NCBI GenBank assembly: GCA_007922305.1
Contig: ML677351.1
Coordinates: 9,639,558 to 9,703,557, forward strand
DNA: 64,000 nucleotides
Direction of reading: 5' to 3'
Origin: Dermatemys mawii
Lineage: Eukaryota; Chordata; Testudines; Dermatemydidae
The position numbers and the translations under genes were made by a program. Below, piece after piece: positions 36,886-49,560 of the stretch (position 1 is the stretch's first letter; every line of letters starts with the position of its first letter). The notes beneath the pieces were generated by a model. It did not search any database, was not told the origin of the DNA, and saw only the letters and a program-made list of their open reading frames with translations.

Positions 36886-37290
36886 GCTCAGGGGCCCCTA
36901 CAGATGGTGGGGGAGAATAGCATATAGCCATGAACCACAATTTAAAAATCAGTCCATTACATTACACACTACCCTGCCAGGATGCCTGAACAATAGTATG
37001 GTGAGACTTCCTCCAAGGACAAAAGGCATAGTTCAACTTTCATGGCAGTTCTTGGAGTCTCTGGTGAGCTTGCCTTTAGTGCAAGGTATGGGGAATTTCA
37101 TGTGGGAACTGGAAATGGCGTTCAAACTAGTCTCAAATTAGATGCAAGCAATTTTTAATCCCTACTGAGCTTGGATTGTACTCAAAACAGGTGAAAGACT
37201 GTACAGCTCATTAGCAGTGCCTTGAGGCATTGTTATCCCAGTGAGAATAAGACTTGCTTTGTCAAGGTCCATTCTCTTCACACTCTAGTA

Positions 37291-37582
37291 CAGCGGTAGG
37301 CAATCTATGGCACGGGTGGAAAAGGTGGCACAAGAGCTGATTTCCAGTGGCACTCACACTGCCTGGGTCCTGGCCACCGATCCAGCGGGCTCTGCATTTT
37401 AATTTAATTTTAAATGAAGCTTCTTAAACATTTTAAAAACCTTATTTACTTTACGCACAATAGTTTAGTTCTATATTATAGACTTATAGAAGCAGACCTT
37501 CTAAAACTGGCACACACAACCTTAAATTGTAGTGAATAAATGAAGACTCAGCACACCACTTCTGAAAGGTTGCCGATCCCTG
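37291..37582. mobile_element. hAT element (CAGCGGTAGGCAATC ends, 292 bp)
   Basis: The left end CAGCGGTAGGCAATCTATGG and right end AAAGGTTGCCGATCCCTG are inverted repeats of the CAGGGATCGGCAACC type, as in the outer element at 62058-62631. Flanks CTCTAGTA / ATCTAGAA agree at 6 of 8. The AT-rich interior ends with GAAGACTCAGCACACCACTT. Non-coding. Confidence 0.82.
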
Positions 37583-37639
37583 ATCTAGAAAGGCCTCTCT
37601 TGCTGTGATGGTCTGTACTTCTATGTTAACCTCTTTGAG

Positions 37640-38270
37640 AAGGCCATGCTAAGTTCTACACAAAGCATACTGTGTAGGCATCATTTGAAAACTCATGATT
37701 TGTTCATCATTATTGTCCTAGTAAAATGTGTGACAATACTGTATATAAAAATAGAAGATTCCACTGTACAATGTTACCACGGCATGGTTCACCATGTTCT
37801 GGAGGGCAGTCACCAGCAAGTTCCCCAGAGACAAAAGGCTAACCAACACCACAGCCAGATGTCTATGGGATCAAAGAGACCATCTGATTAAGTGGCCACT
37901 CTTTCACGGAGAGGTAGGGGTGGCGCAAATCTATATTTTCACAAAGAAGCAGGTCCCTGGCCACACAGACAGTCTCCTGAACATCAGCTAGAGATTATTC
38001 TTGTGCAAGAGAAAGGGTATAAGAAGAGAAGGCTGACACCCCAAATCATATCTCCCTGGCTCTCTATCTGTGGCACCATCAACAGCCGAGGAACAAAGAA
38101 AGCAGCATTGGACTGGCGGGGTGGAGATCCTGACTGAAAGAGTTCCTACAGTTTTACTGGTTGAACCATGTGAGGACAGAGAAACCTTTGCTTTGTATTC
38201 ACTTAGCTTGTTAAGTTAGGTGTTAGAATTGGTTACAAAGAAATAAAATGCAACTGACTTGTATGCCTCA
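37640..38270 (+). mobile_element. LTR-like reptile repeat remnant, related to 8870-9760
   Basis: Starts with CATACTGTGTAGGCATCATT and a region resembling the start of the 8.9-kb repeat. It continues through purine-rich sequence with GGGTATAAGAAGAG (TATA-like) and ends near AAATAAAATGCAACTGAC. Boundaries are approximate. Confidence 0.4.
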
Positions 38271-38569
38271 TTACTGGTCACTTAAAGATTTCCCTTTCCT
38301 CCCCCTGTCATGGTTTTTCAGCAGGATTTGAACTCAACCTTCAGCTCCCCAGCACAGACTTCTTCCACTTCACCCATAACAGTAACAGGTTGAAGGGGAA
38401 AGGTAGCCTGCCTGCCTCAGATGATCAGGCCACAGAGGGAGACACCACACTTGACTGAAGTAGATAACCATTTGTTACACAAGATGGCAGCTATGAGGAT
38501 TCCTGGCTCTACTGGTTACAGATAGCATAGACAAACATAAGAATCTCCTTGCTTGAGTTATGCCCAGGA

Positions 38570-38650
38570 ACTGAATCCAGGACCTCTAGATCCTAAAGCA
38601 TTAGCCTCTATCACTTGAGCTAAAGGATCACATCCGTGGAGGTACTAGCA
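38570..38650 (-). mobile_element. tRNA-headed SINE fragment
   Basis: The minus strand has an A-box-like TAGCTCAAGTGATAGAGGC and a B-box-like GGTCCTGGATTCAGTTCC with tRNA-like spacing. There is no acceptor stem or CCA-type end as in a functional tRNA, so a SINE head is more likely than a tRNA gene. Confidence 0.55.
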
Positions 38651-38773
38651 GATTCATAAGCCTCTATCTCACCTGACCTGGTCACTAGAGAGGGACAAAC
38701 AGAACACTGTTCATGTTACTAAAGGACATGGATTTGCGTTGTTTTCAAAAGCCAGCACAGCAAAGTGGGAGAG

Positions 38774-38978
38774 ACATAAGAAGATAAGAATGGCCATACT
38801 GCGTCAGACCAAAGCTGCATCTAGCCCAGTATCCTGTCTTCTGACAGTGCCAATGCCAGATGCTCCAGAGGGAATGAACAGAACAGATACTCATCAAATT
38901 ATCCATCTCATCACCCATTCCCAGCTTCTGGCATCCCATCTGTGTTGCAGTGACCAGCCTTCTGGCTATTGTCTGCAA
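38774..38978 (-). mobile_element. CR1 LINE 3' end fragment
   Basis: Antisense copy of the CR1 3' terminus: GAATGGCCATACTGCGTCAG, ATCTAGCCCAGTATCCTGTC and CCAGAGGGAATGAACAGAAC. It matches, in reverse, the 3' end of the longer CR1 at 49561-51519, with a partly duplicated terminus (ACATAAGAAGATAAGAATGG). Confidence 0.9.
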
Positions 38979-39034
38979 AATGAGTTAAGGTAATTGCCTC
39001 CTCTAAGGGAAGAATACGTGTTTGGTTAATAAGG

Positions 39035-39098
39035 GCCTGAAGTTCACAAAAATACTAGAAGAACTGGGATTAGAACCCACGGACCTTTTGGCTTGTAG
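39035..39098 (-). mobile_element. MIR-like tRNA-derived SINE fragment
   Basis: GAACTGGGATTAGAACCCAC is the reverse complement of a MIR-type B box (GGTTCTAATCCC). Very short and old. Confidence 0.45.
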
Positions 39099-39170
39099 CT
39101 CACAATGTCTGTCTGAGGGAGGGTTATTCATATTCTCACAATGTCTGTCTGAGGGAGGGTTATTCATATT
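39099..39170. repeat. Perfect 36-bp tandem duplication
   Basis: 39099-39134 is repeated exactly at 39135-39170, unit beginning CTCACAATGTCTGTC, followed by a partial third start (CTCA). Since 36 is divisible by 3, the duplication also appears as a 12-residue repeat in any open frame. Confidence 0.97.
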
Positions 39171-40517
39171 CTCATGTTACCAGTTGTGCAAGAAAGTGAG
39201 AAATGCATGAGATGTGCAACACTTCTCAGGTCTGTTCCTGCTCCTGCTGCAGCCCCTACTACATAAGGTCAAAACCAGATTTATATTTAAAGGTGGAAAA
39301 AAATAGATATGAAGCCTATGTTGGAGCATGTCAAAAAAACGGGATGAGGGTGTACCCATTCATCAGTTCATTTCAAGGGGTTTACAACAGCAAAAAGGCT
39401 GTGGACCACTCCTCCAAACCACTGAAATGCAACGTACTGCTGATGCTCCTTTACCATAATAGTAACAGTTCACCTAATTTGGTTACTTCTCTCTAGCCTT
39501 TACTTACACTTTGCCATATCTGCTGAAAGGTTTGCATTTGTATTAATTAGCCACTTCATTCCTTTTAGCCTCTACTTGTTCTTTCCCCTTTTTACTCACT
39601 CATCAAGTCTTATTCAATTCAGCTTATATATTTTAAAGTAGATGAACATTTGTGCAGGAGTATAATGTATAAAGTGAACAGAAAAGATTAATTTTCAAAT
39701 AACTTGCTTTAGAAGCATCAAAGGTCAATGGCTGACTTTACACAGATCAGCCCATTGGAGGAGCCTGGCATTTTGCTTTTCTGATGGTTTAAAAAATGGA
39801 CATTTTACTCATTTCTGCAATGATCCAAGGATGACTGTGTGGGGGTGAATGTGTCTTTTCCCTGTAATTTCTAGCTGCACTATTAAAGTCACTCCATATG
39901 CAAATACTTCGCCTTTCCCTCTTCTTTGAGCTATTCATTGGAATGCCATGGAACCCGTGGGAGTAACAATACATTCATCTCTCCACTGATCACCAGAAGA
40001 CAGCTTCAATCTGGAATCAAAAGTTTAAAGTTCAGTATTTGCATAGATAGGAATGGGTATGTTTTATTTACTTTACGAGTTCTGATGTGCCTTTTATGTT
40101 TTCAAATTCCAGTATATCATTTGTCATTTTCAATTGTTTAAATGAGGTACAAGGCCTTGTGAGCTGTTCTGGAAATTAATGTTTAGTGTACAGTAAATCA
40201 GAATGGAAGCCTTTCACGGGGCACAATTAATTAGGTCAAATTTGCAAGTATGTGATAACTATAAAAGAGACTTCTCCAGAAAACGCATTGCCTTGTAGTA
40301 TCCTACTATAACAAATTATTCTACGTTTCCTCAGTAGTGCAGTTAGATTTCTTACAAATCCTGATCGGAAAAACTAGTATATGAAGCATTTGAACTTCTG
40401 GATGCTGATAGTTATGTATGTTGATGAGTATAACCAGCTGTTTAATTAAGATTTGCTTCTACTTTAAAGGATAATCTTCGCCCCACAGGCCAAACAGCTG
40501 AAATTAGTCTCCTATAC
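39171..40517. other. Intron, nothing identified
   Basis: No gene or bounded transposon recognised. Confidence 0.45.
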
Positions 40518-40767
40518 CAGTGGTCTTCAAACTGGGGTGCGCAAGCCCACCCCAGGGGGTGTGCGAGACTCCGGCGCCATCGCCGAGCCCACCCAGGAGA
40601 CCGCCGAACTCCTGGGCGGGCTATTCTGGTCCCGCCAAAATGCGGCCGCAGAAAGCGGAAGCTTCCGTTCTCTGCGGCGGCATCTCGGCGGACATACCCC
40701 CCGGGGGCCACCAGATCTTTCCCTCCATGGAAAGGGACCGTGCGGGGAAAAAGTTTGGAGACCACTA
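40518..40767. mobile_element. hAT MITE family B, copy 2 (250 bp)
   Basis: Ends CAGTGGTCTTCAAACTGGGG and AAGTTTGGAGACCACTA with an exact 8-bp duplication TCCTATAC (40510-40517 and 40768-40775). The GC-rich interior shares AGAAAGCGGAAGCTTCCG and CATACCCCCCGGGGGCCA with the copy at 62109. Its frames are open only because stops are rare. Confidence 0.95.
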
Positions 40768-41950
40768 TCCTATACAGTAAGGACTACTGGAAGGGAAAGA
40801 CTGGATGGAAATAGCCAAATCCTGTATATAAAGTCAGATGCATCCTAACGTCTATTTCTGCAGCAGAAAGACACGTCTATCCTAATTTAAACACACATTT
40901 CTTCCATAGCAGTTAATTTACTTAGATCTAAAATGAATTTAATGTCTTTATTGTCCCCTTATACACACTATTAAACTATCCCTACTATCACTTCAGCCTT
41001 CAAGGTTTATTATGCCTTTTCACCTTCAGGGAGTGTCTGCAGCTTCTTCAGCAGGTTCAGCCTCTCAATAGTAAAAACAGAGCAGGACAATAAAAGCCTA
41101 TGGCGGGACTAAACAGAAGCTGTATTTTAACTACCTCTCTTACCTCCTTTAAAAAGGAGGGAAATTGTTTACTGCATTCTCCCCATCTCCAAACCAGTAA
41201 CCTAAGTCTGCAGTAATAATGGAAGATACAAACTGGACACAATGTTTAAAGTTAGACAAATGAATTCATTTATATGAATAACTAATGACCAATTTGTTTG
41301 TTCTGCCTAAAGTTCTCCATACAGAACATCAGACTTAAAAATAAATAAATAAATGCAGTAACATGCAAGTCCCAGCACTGAAATACATCTTAATTTCCAC
41401 AAATATGATGAAAAGAATCTAGAGTATCCAGAAAGATTAAATGATAATTATAAGGTTTTTCTTGACATTTCCAGTCAGCAGCTGCTAATTCTGGTAGAGA
41501 TGTAAATACTAATAAGCAATTAAACCTAATAAGTAAACAGTCTATTTTAATAACATGTCAGCAAGCAAACCATTGCTAACTTTAAAATTCTGGCACGGTA
41601 TTTTCTTAGACATGGAGTAAATTAGTTAAAACTGTAACCCTTTCCCTATTTTATTTTCTCGTTAACATTTTACAGTACTAGACTGTACCAATGGCAATTT
41701 GACAGTTAGTGCATCTTGCAAGGGTTTTCCAGTTGCCTAACACTTAACATCCACACGGTTAATTCAGAACCAAAAAGGTGAAAAGGTGATTAGAAAAAAA
41801 AAAAACCCAAACTTAAATACTGATTTTTTTTTAATCGGTCATTTCACTGATTTTTCTGATCAGATTCCAGTAACTGAGAGCCGAGTTAAAAATGTACCCT
41901 TCCCTAATAACACTTTCTGTCTACCGGAAGCCTAGAGAAGTAGTTATTAA
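40768..41950. other. AT-rich intron, nothing identified
   Basis: Only a short AAAT run at about 41339-41355. Confidence 0.5.
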
Positions 41951-42042
41951 GGCACCAATCCTGCAAAAATACATGTACATAAACAACTTCATTTGCTTCA
42001 ATACAGCTACTCACCCATGTAAATCTTTGCAGGATCAGGGCC
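41951..42042. mobile_element. Short palindromic MITE (TCCTGCAAA family)
   Basis: Inverted ends GGCACCAATCCTGCAAA and TTTGCAGGATCAGGGCC, flanked on both sides by TAA (3-bp duplication, PIF/Harbinger-like). 92 bp, non-coding. The TGCAGGATC palindrome type is common in reptile introns. Confidence 0.8.
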
Positions 42043-42045
42043 TAA

Positions 42046-44589
42046 GACACATTTCTAGCAATTTGAGAGAAATTTAGAGATATCAAGTATTCTATTTGAA
42101 AAAGACAACTAAACATGGTGAAATAGTGCTCTGAGTCAATTTCAACATAAAGTTATTCTGCATTTATTCTTCATAGTAATCAGAGTAGTTAGACTACATT
42201 TTTCATTTACAGCAGTCAAAAATAGAGTTTAAGCTTTCATTTTATATACTTTCCTAGTACATACTGACTCAATTTAACTATGTAATATTTCCTGTTTAGT
42301 CTATTGTTGTAGAAAGGTATTTTCCTACAAACATTTTAAGTTGAAGAACAGCTATTTCACTCAATGCTCAGTGTCTCAATATACCTCTATTTAACATCTA
42401 AATTGTAGATGGATTGCATATTGAAACAGGGTTTTGTTTTTGTTTTTTGCTACAAACATTCTCTTCTCTTTACCTCTTCAGTGATTACCATGGCAGGGTT
42501 TTGATTTTTTTTTTTTTAAATAAACATAACTCCAGAGAAACCACATCATATTTAAGCAGAACGGTGTAGAAAATTTCTTTCTAAAAATTAGTAGACTAAG
42601 ACTGTGTTAGCTCACGTTTGATATTACACAAGAGAAAATAAACTGAAAGGTCATTTCAACAGTTACAGCATTGCCCTTTTCCAAGGTAATCAGCAGAGCA
42701 TGTAGCAAAGACGTGAACACAAGCGTGACTGCAAAGACAGTAGCTGATAAAGAGGCATGCTGCCAAAAGTATATAGAACAAAATACTACACTTCCAATGC
42801 CAATTGAGGAGCGTGGCCAACTGAAGAGTGTGGCATTGGTAATTCTGATTTATTACTTTAATTTGAAATTGTGTTCTTGTTAAACATTCAAGTTTTCATA
42901 TTGCCAAAAGACACCAGAATGTTTAATATTAACATTAATCACATACCTAGGTATACTGAAAGAGCAATATAGTTATTAATTTGTTTGCAATGTTGAGACA
43001 ATACAGTCATTAAAATTAATTTATCTAGTTTACTGTGCATGTTTACTGTAACTATACAAGCTCCTTTTGGAATTCAACTGGGTTTAAATTAAGAACTAGA
43101 TGGTAAATCTTTTTCATATTAAAATAAGCAGCTTGGTTTCTTCTCACACAGAATACTTAAGTCTGTTTGGAAGATTCCAGCAATATCAATCATATTAAAA
43201 TAAGCTTTTAAGGCAAAAATAATTCAGAATCAACCCTCTTAAAAGTCTTATTTACTTGAAGTATTTTAATGGAGCTGTAAGTCATAACATATCAATTCCC
43301 ATTTGAGTCCACTGTTAACTATTTCTAAATGACTTACTTTGTATTAATAGATATCAAGGTTGAGTCTGGAAAAAATAAACTCAACAAGTACCGCAACAAT
43401 ACTGACAGCTACAAACTCCAAACCAAAACTCAGACTAAAATAATGGCTGCACTTAGACTTTGGAAAAAAAGCAGGGAAAATGTTTATCATTTCTGAAGAG
43501 CTTTTCTGGATGGCAAGCCCTATTATTCCATAAAGCTTAATTCACATTGAGGAAGCTAAGGAGCCCGGGTATCAAGGATATGGCAATAGGCACTATTTAT
43601 AAAATTTCTTAATATTTTTGGTATGATTCAGCACACCAGTACAGATTGTTAAGGATCAAAGTTCTGTGACCTTGGTCCACAGCAATTTATTTCTACTGCA
43701 TTTAATTTTAGTTTGTTGTGCTGTGGAATGTGATCTTTAAATGGCCTTTATAAGTTTGCCACAGCAGTGAACATAAGAAGCCAGCTGTTTACTCTCAAAT
43801 TTGGGCTCCAAGTGTGCTATATCAGTTTGGCTTCAGTTTTCTTGTTAATTCTGCAAGTAATGTTATGATCTTAAAGTAGCACAATAATATGCTGAATAAG
43901 ATTTACCTTTCTACATTGATACTGAGCGAAATAAGATTTACACAAAAATCTTAATTCCTTACCAAAAAAAGCGGAGGAGGGGATTTCATCCTCCATATCT
44001 GTCAGAATTTCATTCCTTGCCAACCTCTCCCAAATCAACATGATTTGAATGGCACTGCTGATTATGTTAATTGTGCATCCACTTTTTGAAGGAATGTTAC
44101 CCAAATTTATTCTACTGTTTAACAAAACACTATTGCTAAACAGGGAGAATGATGAAGCAGCAATAGCTGTTCCGGCTTCACTATGAATTTCTACAATTAG
44201 CCTACTTCAGGCTAGAATTCATCAGACCACTATCTGGTCTTTGAAAAGAGCCAGTACTGTACCAGTTACTTAGAGGGAGATGCAAGAAACCCTGTTATTG
44301 TGATAGAAGTCTGTCCATTGTGTGTAGGGAGAGTGGGGGAGAAGGGAGTTTCTTCCCAACTTCTCTCCATCAGTAGTTGGCATCTGCCCTGAAGTGTGCG
44401 TATTTATATTCCCAATACTTTTTTTTGTTGTCTAATAAACATACACAATTACACTATTCATACAAAACAAGTAATCCTTTAAATCCTACTGAATTCAACC
44501 TCATTTACATTTGCAACAATGAGTTTCAAAAGGTTTATTGTATATGATGTACAACTATTTCATTTTGTGTGCTTTAAATTTGTTGCCTT
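42046..44589. other. AT-rich intron, nothing identified
   Basis: The minus-strand frame at 43871-44125 shows no recognisable domain and lacks flanking splice signals that I would trust. Confidence 0.45.
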
Positions 44590-45060
44590 TAATTTTAATT
44601 GAAGTCTTCTTTGACCTTGTATTACAGAGAAGAGTAAATAGCATCCAATTTACTTCCTCTATACCGTTCATTATACTTCTCACAGTCCCGCTTATTAATG
44701 TGCTTGCCAATAAACTTTCCACTCATCCTATGGAAATCTTTTCAAGCCTCTAATTATTTTTCACACATTTTTGGATCACTATATTTTTGCTTTAATATGA
44801 CCAAAACTGTACAGTTTTCCAGGCAAGTCAAGATAATGCCATCATATTTCCCAACAGTAGTTTTCTACCCCATTCCTAACACATTCTAATATTTTAGGAT
44901 ATTCACTAACACTGTACTTTGGACAAAGGTTGTCTATACTCTGGACACTTAAGTAAAATCCATTCACACTCACTTCCCAATGCATGCTTGGACTGTTGTT
45001 GTTACTTCTTCATACTTATTTCAAAGTATGTTATTTTAGTTTTTTGACTGATCTATGTAT
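44590..45060 (-). mobile_element. Ancient CR1-like LINE fragment
   Basis: Reads like a strongly diverged antisense CR1 C-terminal/3' region: GAAGAGTAAATAGCATCCAA, ACTCATCCTATGGAAATCTT and ATGCCATCATATTTCCC resemble antisense counterparts of 50.8-51.2 kb. Identity is low. Confidence 0.4.
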
Positions 45061-45410
45061 TTCATAATTTTTATTTCTCTTTTACACCAAAATTTAATTT
45101 TATGAGTAGTGAGTTCTAAAATGCCTAACCTGTCCTGGCTAGAGTAATCATCTCCATGGTAACTTTTAAAAATATATATATATATTATATCTAGGTTTTT
45201 GGTTTCTACTGGTGGCGCACATCACCTTGATATGGTGCACATAAAATTCATTCTGCACATGGATTGAAAAAATTAGAGTGAACACTGGTTGTGAACGGCA
45301 ATAGATATGTTTTCCTTCCTGTCTGAAGCCAGAAGGAGACTTCTTGTATGTGGAGCACAAGCTGGCAGCTATGCTGGTGAAGAAAAAATACTGAATTCAA
45401 GGGACAAGCA

Positions 45411-45504
45411 AGAATCATGCATCCGATGAAGTGGGTATTAGCCCACAAAAGCTTATGCTCTAATACTTTAGTCTTTAAGGTGCCACAGGACTCTGTCACT
45501 TCTG
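45411..45504 (+). mobile_element. SINE-like retroposon with 13-bp target duplication
   Basis: Body ATCCGATGAAGTGGGTATTA, GCCCACAAAAGCTTATGCTC, TTTAGTCTTTAAGGTGCCAC belongs to the same reptile repeat as 2978-3058. It is flanked by exact 13-bp repeats CAAGGGACAAGCA at 45398-45410 and 45505-45517. Lacks the final segment (GGCTACCCC) of the other copy and has no A tail. Confidence 0.85.
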
Positions 45505-45517
45505 CAAGGGACAAGCA

Positions 45518-48425
45518 GAGATACTACATCACACCAGAGAAGCCAAGATGTTCTTGGACAGCCAGATTAAGGAAGCATTATTACACTGGATTCAAATAAA
45601 GGAATACTAGAAGAAAAAGGGGAGGAAAAAAAAAAAAAAAAAAAAGTCAGGTAGAATAGACATCAAGGCCTGGCATTACTGGCTAGTATTTGTGTAGCAG
45701 TGAGAGCAGAAGTCAGGCTTCCAGAAAACAAGAGCAGAGACAGCATTTAAATTCTGATAAGCAGAACCACCACCTTCCTATTTTTATCGATCACTTTGAC
45801 TTGTCAAGTAAGTCAGTTGCAAGCACAATACTACTTTAACAGAAGTACCACAGAAGACATTTCATGAAGATAATAAAACAAAACAAGTCAAATCTCAGAA
45901 CGTATGTCTCCATCAAGTAATCAAGTGCCTTAAGACTTCATAAGATATAAGAGAAAAAACCCTCATGAGAGTTTACGGTTCAGTATCAGTTTTTCCAAGT
46001 CTCTTTTTGCCTCATCTGTTTAAAAGGACATTACATTCCCTCTTTGGGCATTGGGTTGGTGTGCTTCCAAAATGGAAAATCCATAAGTTCTGTTCTCTTC
46101 ACCCACTCCCATCTACTAGGAACATCTTTGGACTATTTTCTTCTTATTTGGAGAATAAGTAAGAGGTATAAATTATGGTGGGATGCTTTTGATAGTGGGA
46201 TAAGAGACCACATCTGATACAGAAGTGGGGAGGGTAAAATTTGTAGGGATTTGCATGGGTATCCAATACCCTAATAAACAGATGTTCTCTGAAATTAGGA
46301 TGAGGAAGAAAAAATGGTGAGATTCAAAGCTTAAAGTGGACCTGACATTGGTGGGTGCTGTTTGGTCATGGTGCAGGTTGGTTTGCGTGAATTCTCTGTT
46401 GCCTGTCTCTTCAATGGCCACTTTGAGGTGAAACACTGCTGGAAGCTGAGAAGGGGCATCAAGGAATAGCATTTTTAACAGGCCAGGGGAGAAAAGGGTG
46501 GTTTAGATTAGGAGCAGGGAGAAGAGATGTCTATCTGTGGTCTTTTAAATGAACTTATCCCACTCTGATGTATAATAATTTTCTACTAAGAGCACTGGAT
46601 GGGCACTTTTGATGTATAAAGTTAAACAATAAAAAGTTCACTGATTCAAATTTGTCACCCATTTCTTAAAAGGGTTGTTTCCGTACTTAGCAAGTCTCCC
46701 ACAGCTGTCCTATTCCCATGAGTTTTAATACTCTTCTCACTCATTAAAAAAAAAAGTTTGAGCAGAGTCTGTGCCTCATCTCTGGTGCTTCTTAAATGTT
46801 TGACTAGCCTAGGAAGGGATAGTTGAACTCTTCTCTAATTCTTCTGTGAACTTCTGAAGTACGTTTTAAAATAGAAAAACCAACTCAGGAAAAACCAACC
46901 ACATCACCGTATATGTATTGTAATACATTACATCTCCACACTTGTCTAAATATAAATATTATTTTCAAAAAAATATGCAGCATATAAATGCATTAACCCC
47001 AGGAGGCAGGACATAGGAAACTTCTTATTCTGGACAAAAGTCTAGAAAAATTCAGCTAACTTCAAGAGCTTCCAAAGTAAAGCCTTTCATCTGAAGCCAA
47101 GCAGAACTATAGGTCAGTCCCCTAACATTTTTGACAGTGGCTACAGCTTTCTGATTTGCTGCGACCTGATATAGTTCCTGATGCTATCATGTAAGGGAAA
47201 GATATGAGCTAGAAACTTGAAGATTTGTTAATCAAAGTTAGTCAAAAATAATTAGTGAAGGCCAGCCATTCAAGGAAATAATTTGCAAACTCCATGCACA
47301 CACTGTAGAGCAAAGGGTGCTCAGACTATGTGGGCAAGACAGCACAAAAAGATATTTTCATCTGAGGTCATGGGTAATAGTTCATTTTTGTGTCAGCAAT
47401 CTAAGCACCTATCCAAGGATAGAAGAACAGTTTTATATATTAAAACTAGTCTTCACCTTTTATAATGTCACATCTCTACAATGTTCATTGCTGCGTTTTA
47501 TGCCACTTTCCTGGACATGCACATTCATTGTGTAACATGGATTTAATCCAACAGCAGAGCACTGTTCACAAAAAATAGAAATAAAACAATATCATCAAGA
47601 AAAGTATTTCAGCTGTCATTCAAGTAGGACAATTAGCAGACTAAATTAATGAGTTATAGAATTACACCAAAATGGAGGACTGTGGGCAAAAGCTTAATAG
47701 GAAAAAATTGGTTCGTTTTCATAGGTGAAAGTTAACAAAAATAAAGGTTAACTCATTATCTGCATATTTGCATCCACTTATCTATTCACAGAAATACTCT
47801 GAATACAGAAATAAAGTTACTTAAGTTGTTTCCTCTAAAACAACTGGCAAAACAGACAATCTAGTAACTGAACACAAGTTCAGCACAGGTGTACTGTATT
47901 TGGGGGTTGGGAGGAGAATGAGCCCCACACATTGCTGAAACAGACTATAAATTTATGGTGCAAATACATGGCTACTGTCTGAATATTCAGGCAGGCAGGC
48001 AGATTTTTTGCTAGAGAGAGACCTTACTAATGTGTATGTTGTCTTTGTGCTGTATATTTTGGGTCAGTTAAAACTGTTTCTGAAGTGTGCAAGGTGAACT
48101 TTTACATTAATAATGTACTCCGGTATATGAACTGATGTGTTAACAGAATATTTATACAAGTTACTTTTCCTGGTTATTTAGATTTAGATTTTTAGCTTAT
48201 TTATTGTATGCATTTTGTTAAAGGATTATATTATTTATTGGTGCAACCTTAAACTAAGATTTTTTTAAAAAAAAAAAAAAAAAAAAAAAGTCAAAATTCC
48301 CTTTTAAGGAAAAAGAAGAATAAGGAACGCTTCAAATTTAAAAATAGACTGGTGTTCACAAGAAACATCCCACTACAATTTTCTCCCGCTCCTGAGGCAT
48401 CCAGGTAGGATACTTTACATGCTCC
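45518..48425. other. AT-rich intron with homopolymers
   Basis: A-runs at 45626-45645 (20) and 48267-48289 (23). No genes or bounded transposons recognised. Confidence 0.45.
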
Positions 48426-48828
48426 TGTGACAGGGGGCTAAGCAGAAAACAGCTTAGCCAACCCTCTGTCACTCCAGCTCAAATTAAGGGAAGTGAATTG
48501 GAGCTGGGTAGATCACCTGGCCCTGATTGGGGAAGCTGGAACAGCTGCTGTCTCTTCAGGCTAGGGCTGGATAACAGCCCAGGAAGAGGAGATGGAAAGA
48601 GGGAAGCTGCACTACAGAAAAGGCAGTGAGGGAAAGCAGAGAGAAATAGCTTGCCCCCTCTCTCTTGCTGGTAGACTATAAGAAGGGGACTGTGTGTGTG
48701 CTGGAAAGGTGGTGGGAACACAGCCTGTAAATAAAAGCACCCGGTGAACACTGCACCAAGGTCTGTGTGTGACTTTCTCAGCCCAGCAGGGGCAGGAGCC
48801 AGGAGGGCCCTGCAGAGATCCCATTACA
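48426..48828 (+). mobile_element. Solo-LTR-like unit (about 403 bp)
   Basis: Begins TGTGACAGGG and ends CCATTACA (TG...CA). It has a TATA-like ACTATAAGAAG at about 48675 and AATAAA at 48730-48735, then a GT-rich stretch (GGTCTGTGTGTGAC), an LTR-type promoter-to-polyadenylation layout. Composition is clearly more GC-rich than its surroundings. No convincing 5-bp target duplication (GCTCC / TCACC) and no internal retroelement genes nearby. Confidence 0.6.
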
Positions 48829-49560
48829 TCACCATAAGGTTTTCTATGGAGTAGTGTGCATTAGAGGACTGCCTCTGCTGCAAGCCTCCGGATTCCTTTC
48901 CTATGCATCTTTGAAGAGGAAAAGCAAAGATTATCCCCTCCCCATGTAGCAAGGCTCCTATGTATTCCTTCCTACATAGCTAGTGGCAGCAAGCCAACAG
49001 TTCCACTGTGGCGTATTTCCTAATATGTACAGCAGATAAAATGCTACTACGGACCCCCTCAGATATGCAAGAAAGAAGCTCCTCTCCTGCACAATTTAAG
49101 AGATACTGCCAGGGAAGGTTCCTGTCCATGAATACTCTTAATAAAACAAGGGTTCCCAAACAAAAAAAACTCACACAAGCCCTGAAATTAGAGAAGTTAA
49201 CTCTGAACTTCAAAAAGTATTTTCCTGTAGCTCCCACCAAAAATTGAAGGGGAATAGGTATGTTTGAGACATTTTTAAAGCTAGCAACTATGTGCTGTTT
49301 TTTAAGATTCTCTTGGAATAAAACTGGACTAGTCTATTATATCTCATGAATCCACTACAGCCAAGTGTAAATTCTTAAATGCTCTCACATTGTAGTCCAA
49401 AAAAGCATAGTGTATATATTTTTTAAAAATTATCTACTGGACTAGTGACTACATTTCTATCTAAAGCAAGGAATTCAAAGGTAAGTGGGTGCTCTCTGAC
49501 TTAAGATTTAAAATTTATCTTTTTTTCCCCTTGTACAGTGTATATAGCGTGTAGTGTAGG
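48829..49560. other. Intron, nothing identified
   Basis: No gene or transposon recognised. Confidence 0.45.

Noticed and set aside
38570..38650. Functional tRNA gene
   Set aside because: A and B box-like sequences are present on the minus strand, but no paired acceptor stem closes the structure; a SINE head fits better.
39099..39170. CRISPR-like repeat
   Set aside because: Only two units, directly adjacent with no spacer, in a vertebrate intron.
43871..44125. 84-codon minus-strand frame considered as another GBE1 exon
   Set aside because: It does not resemble any GBE1 segment and is not bounded by convincing splice sites.
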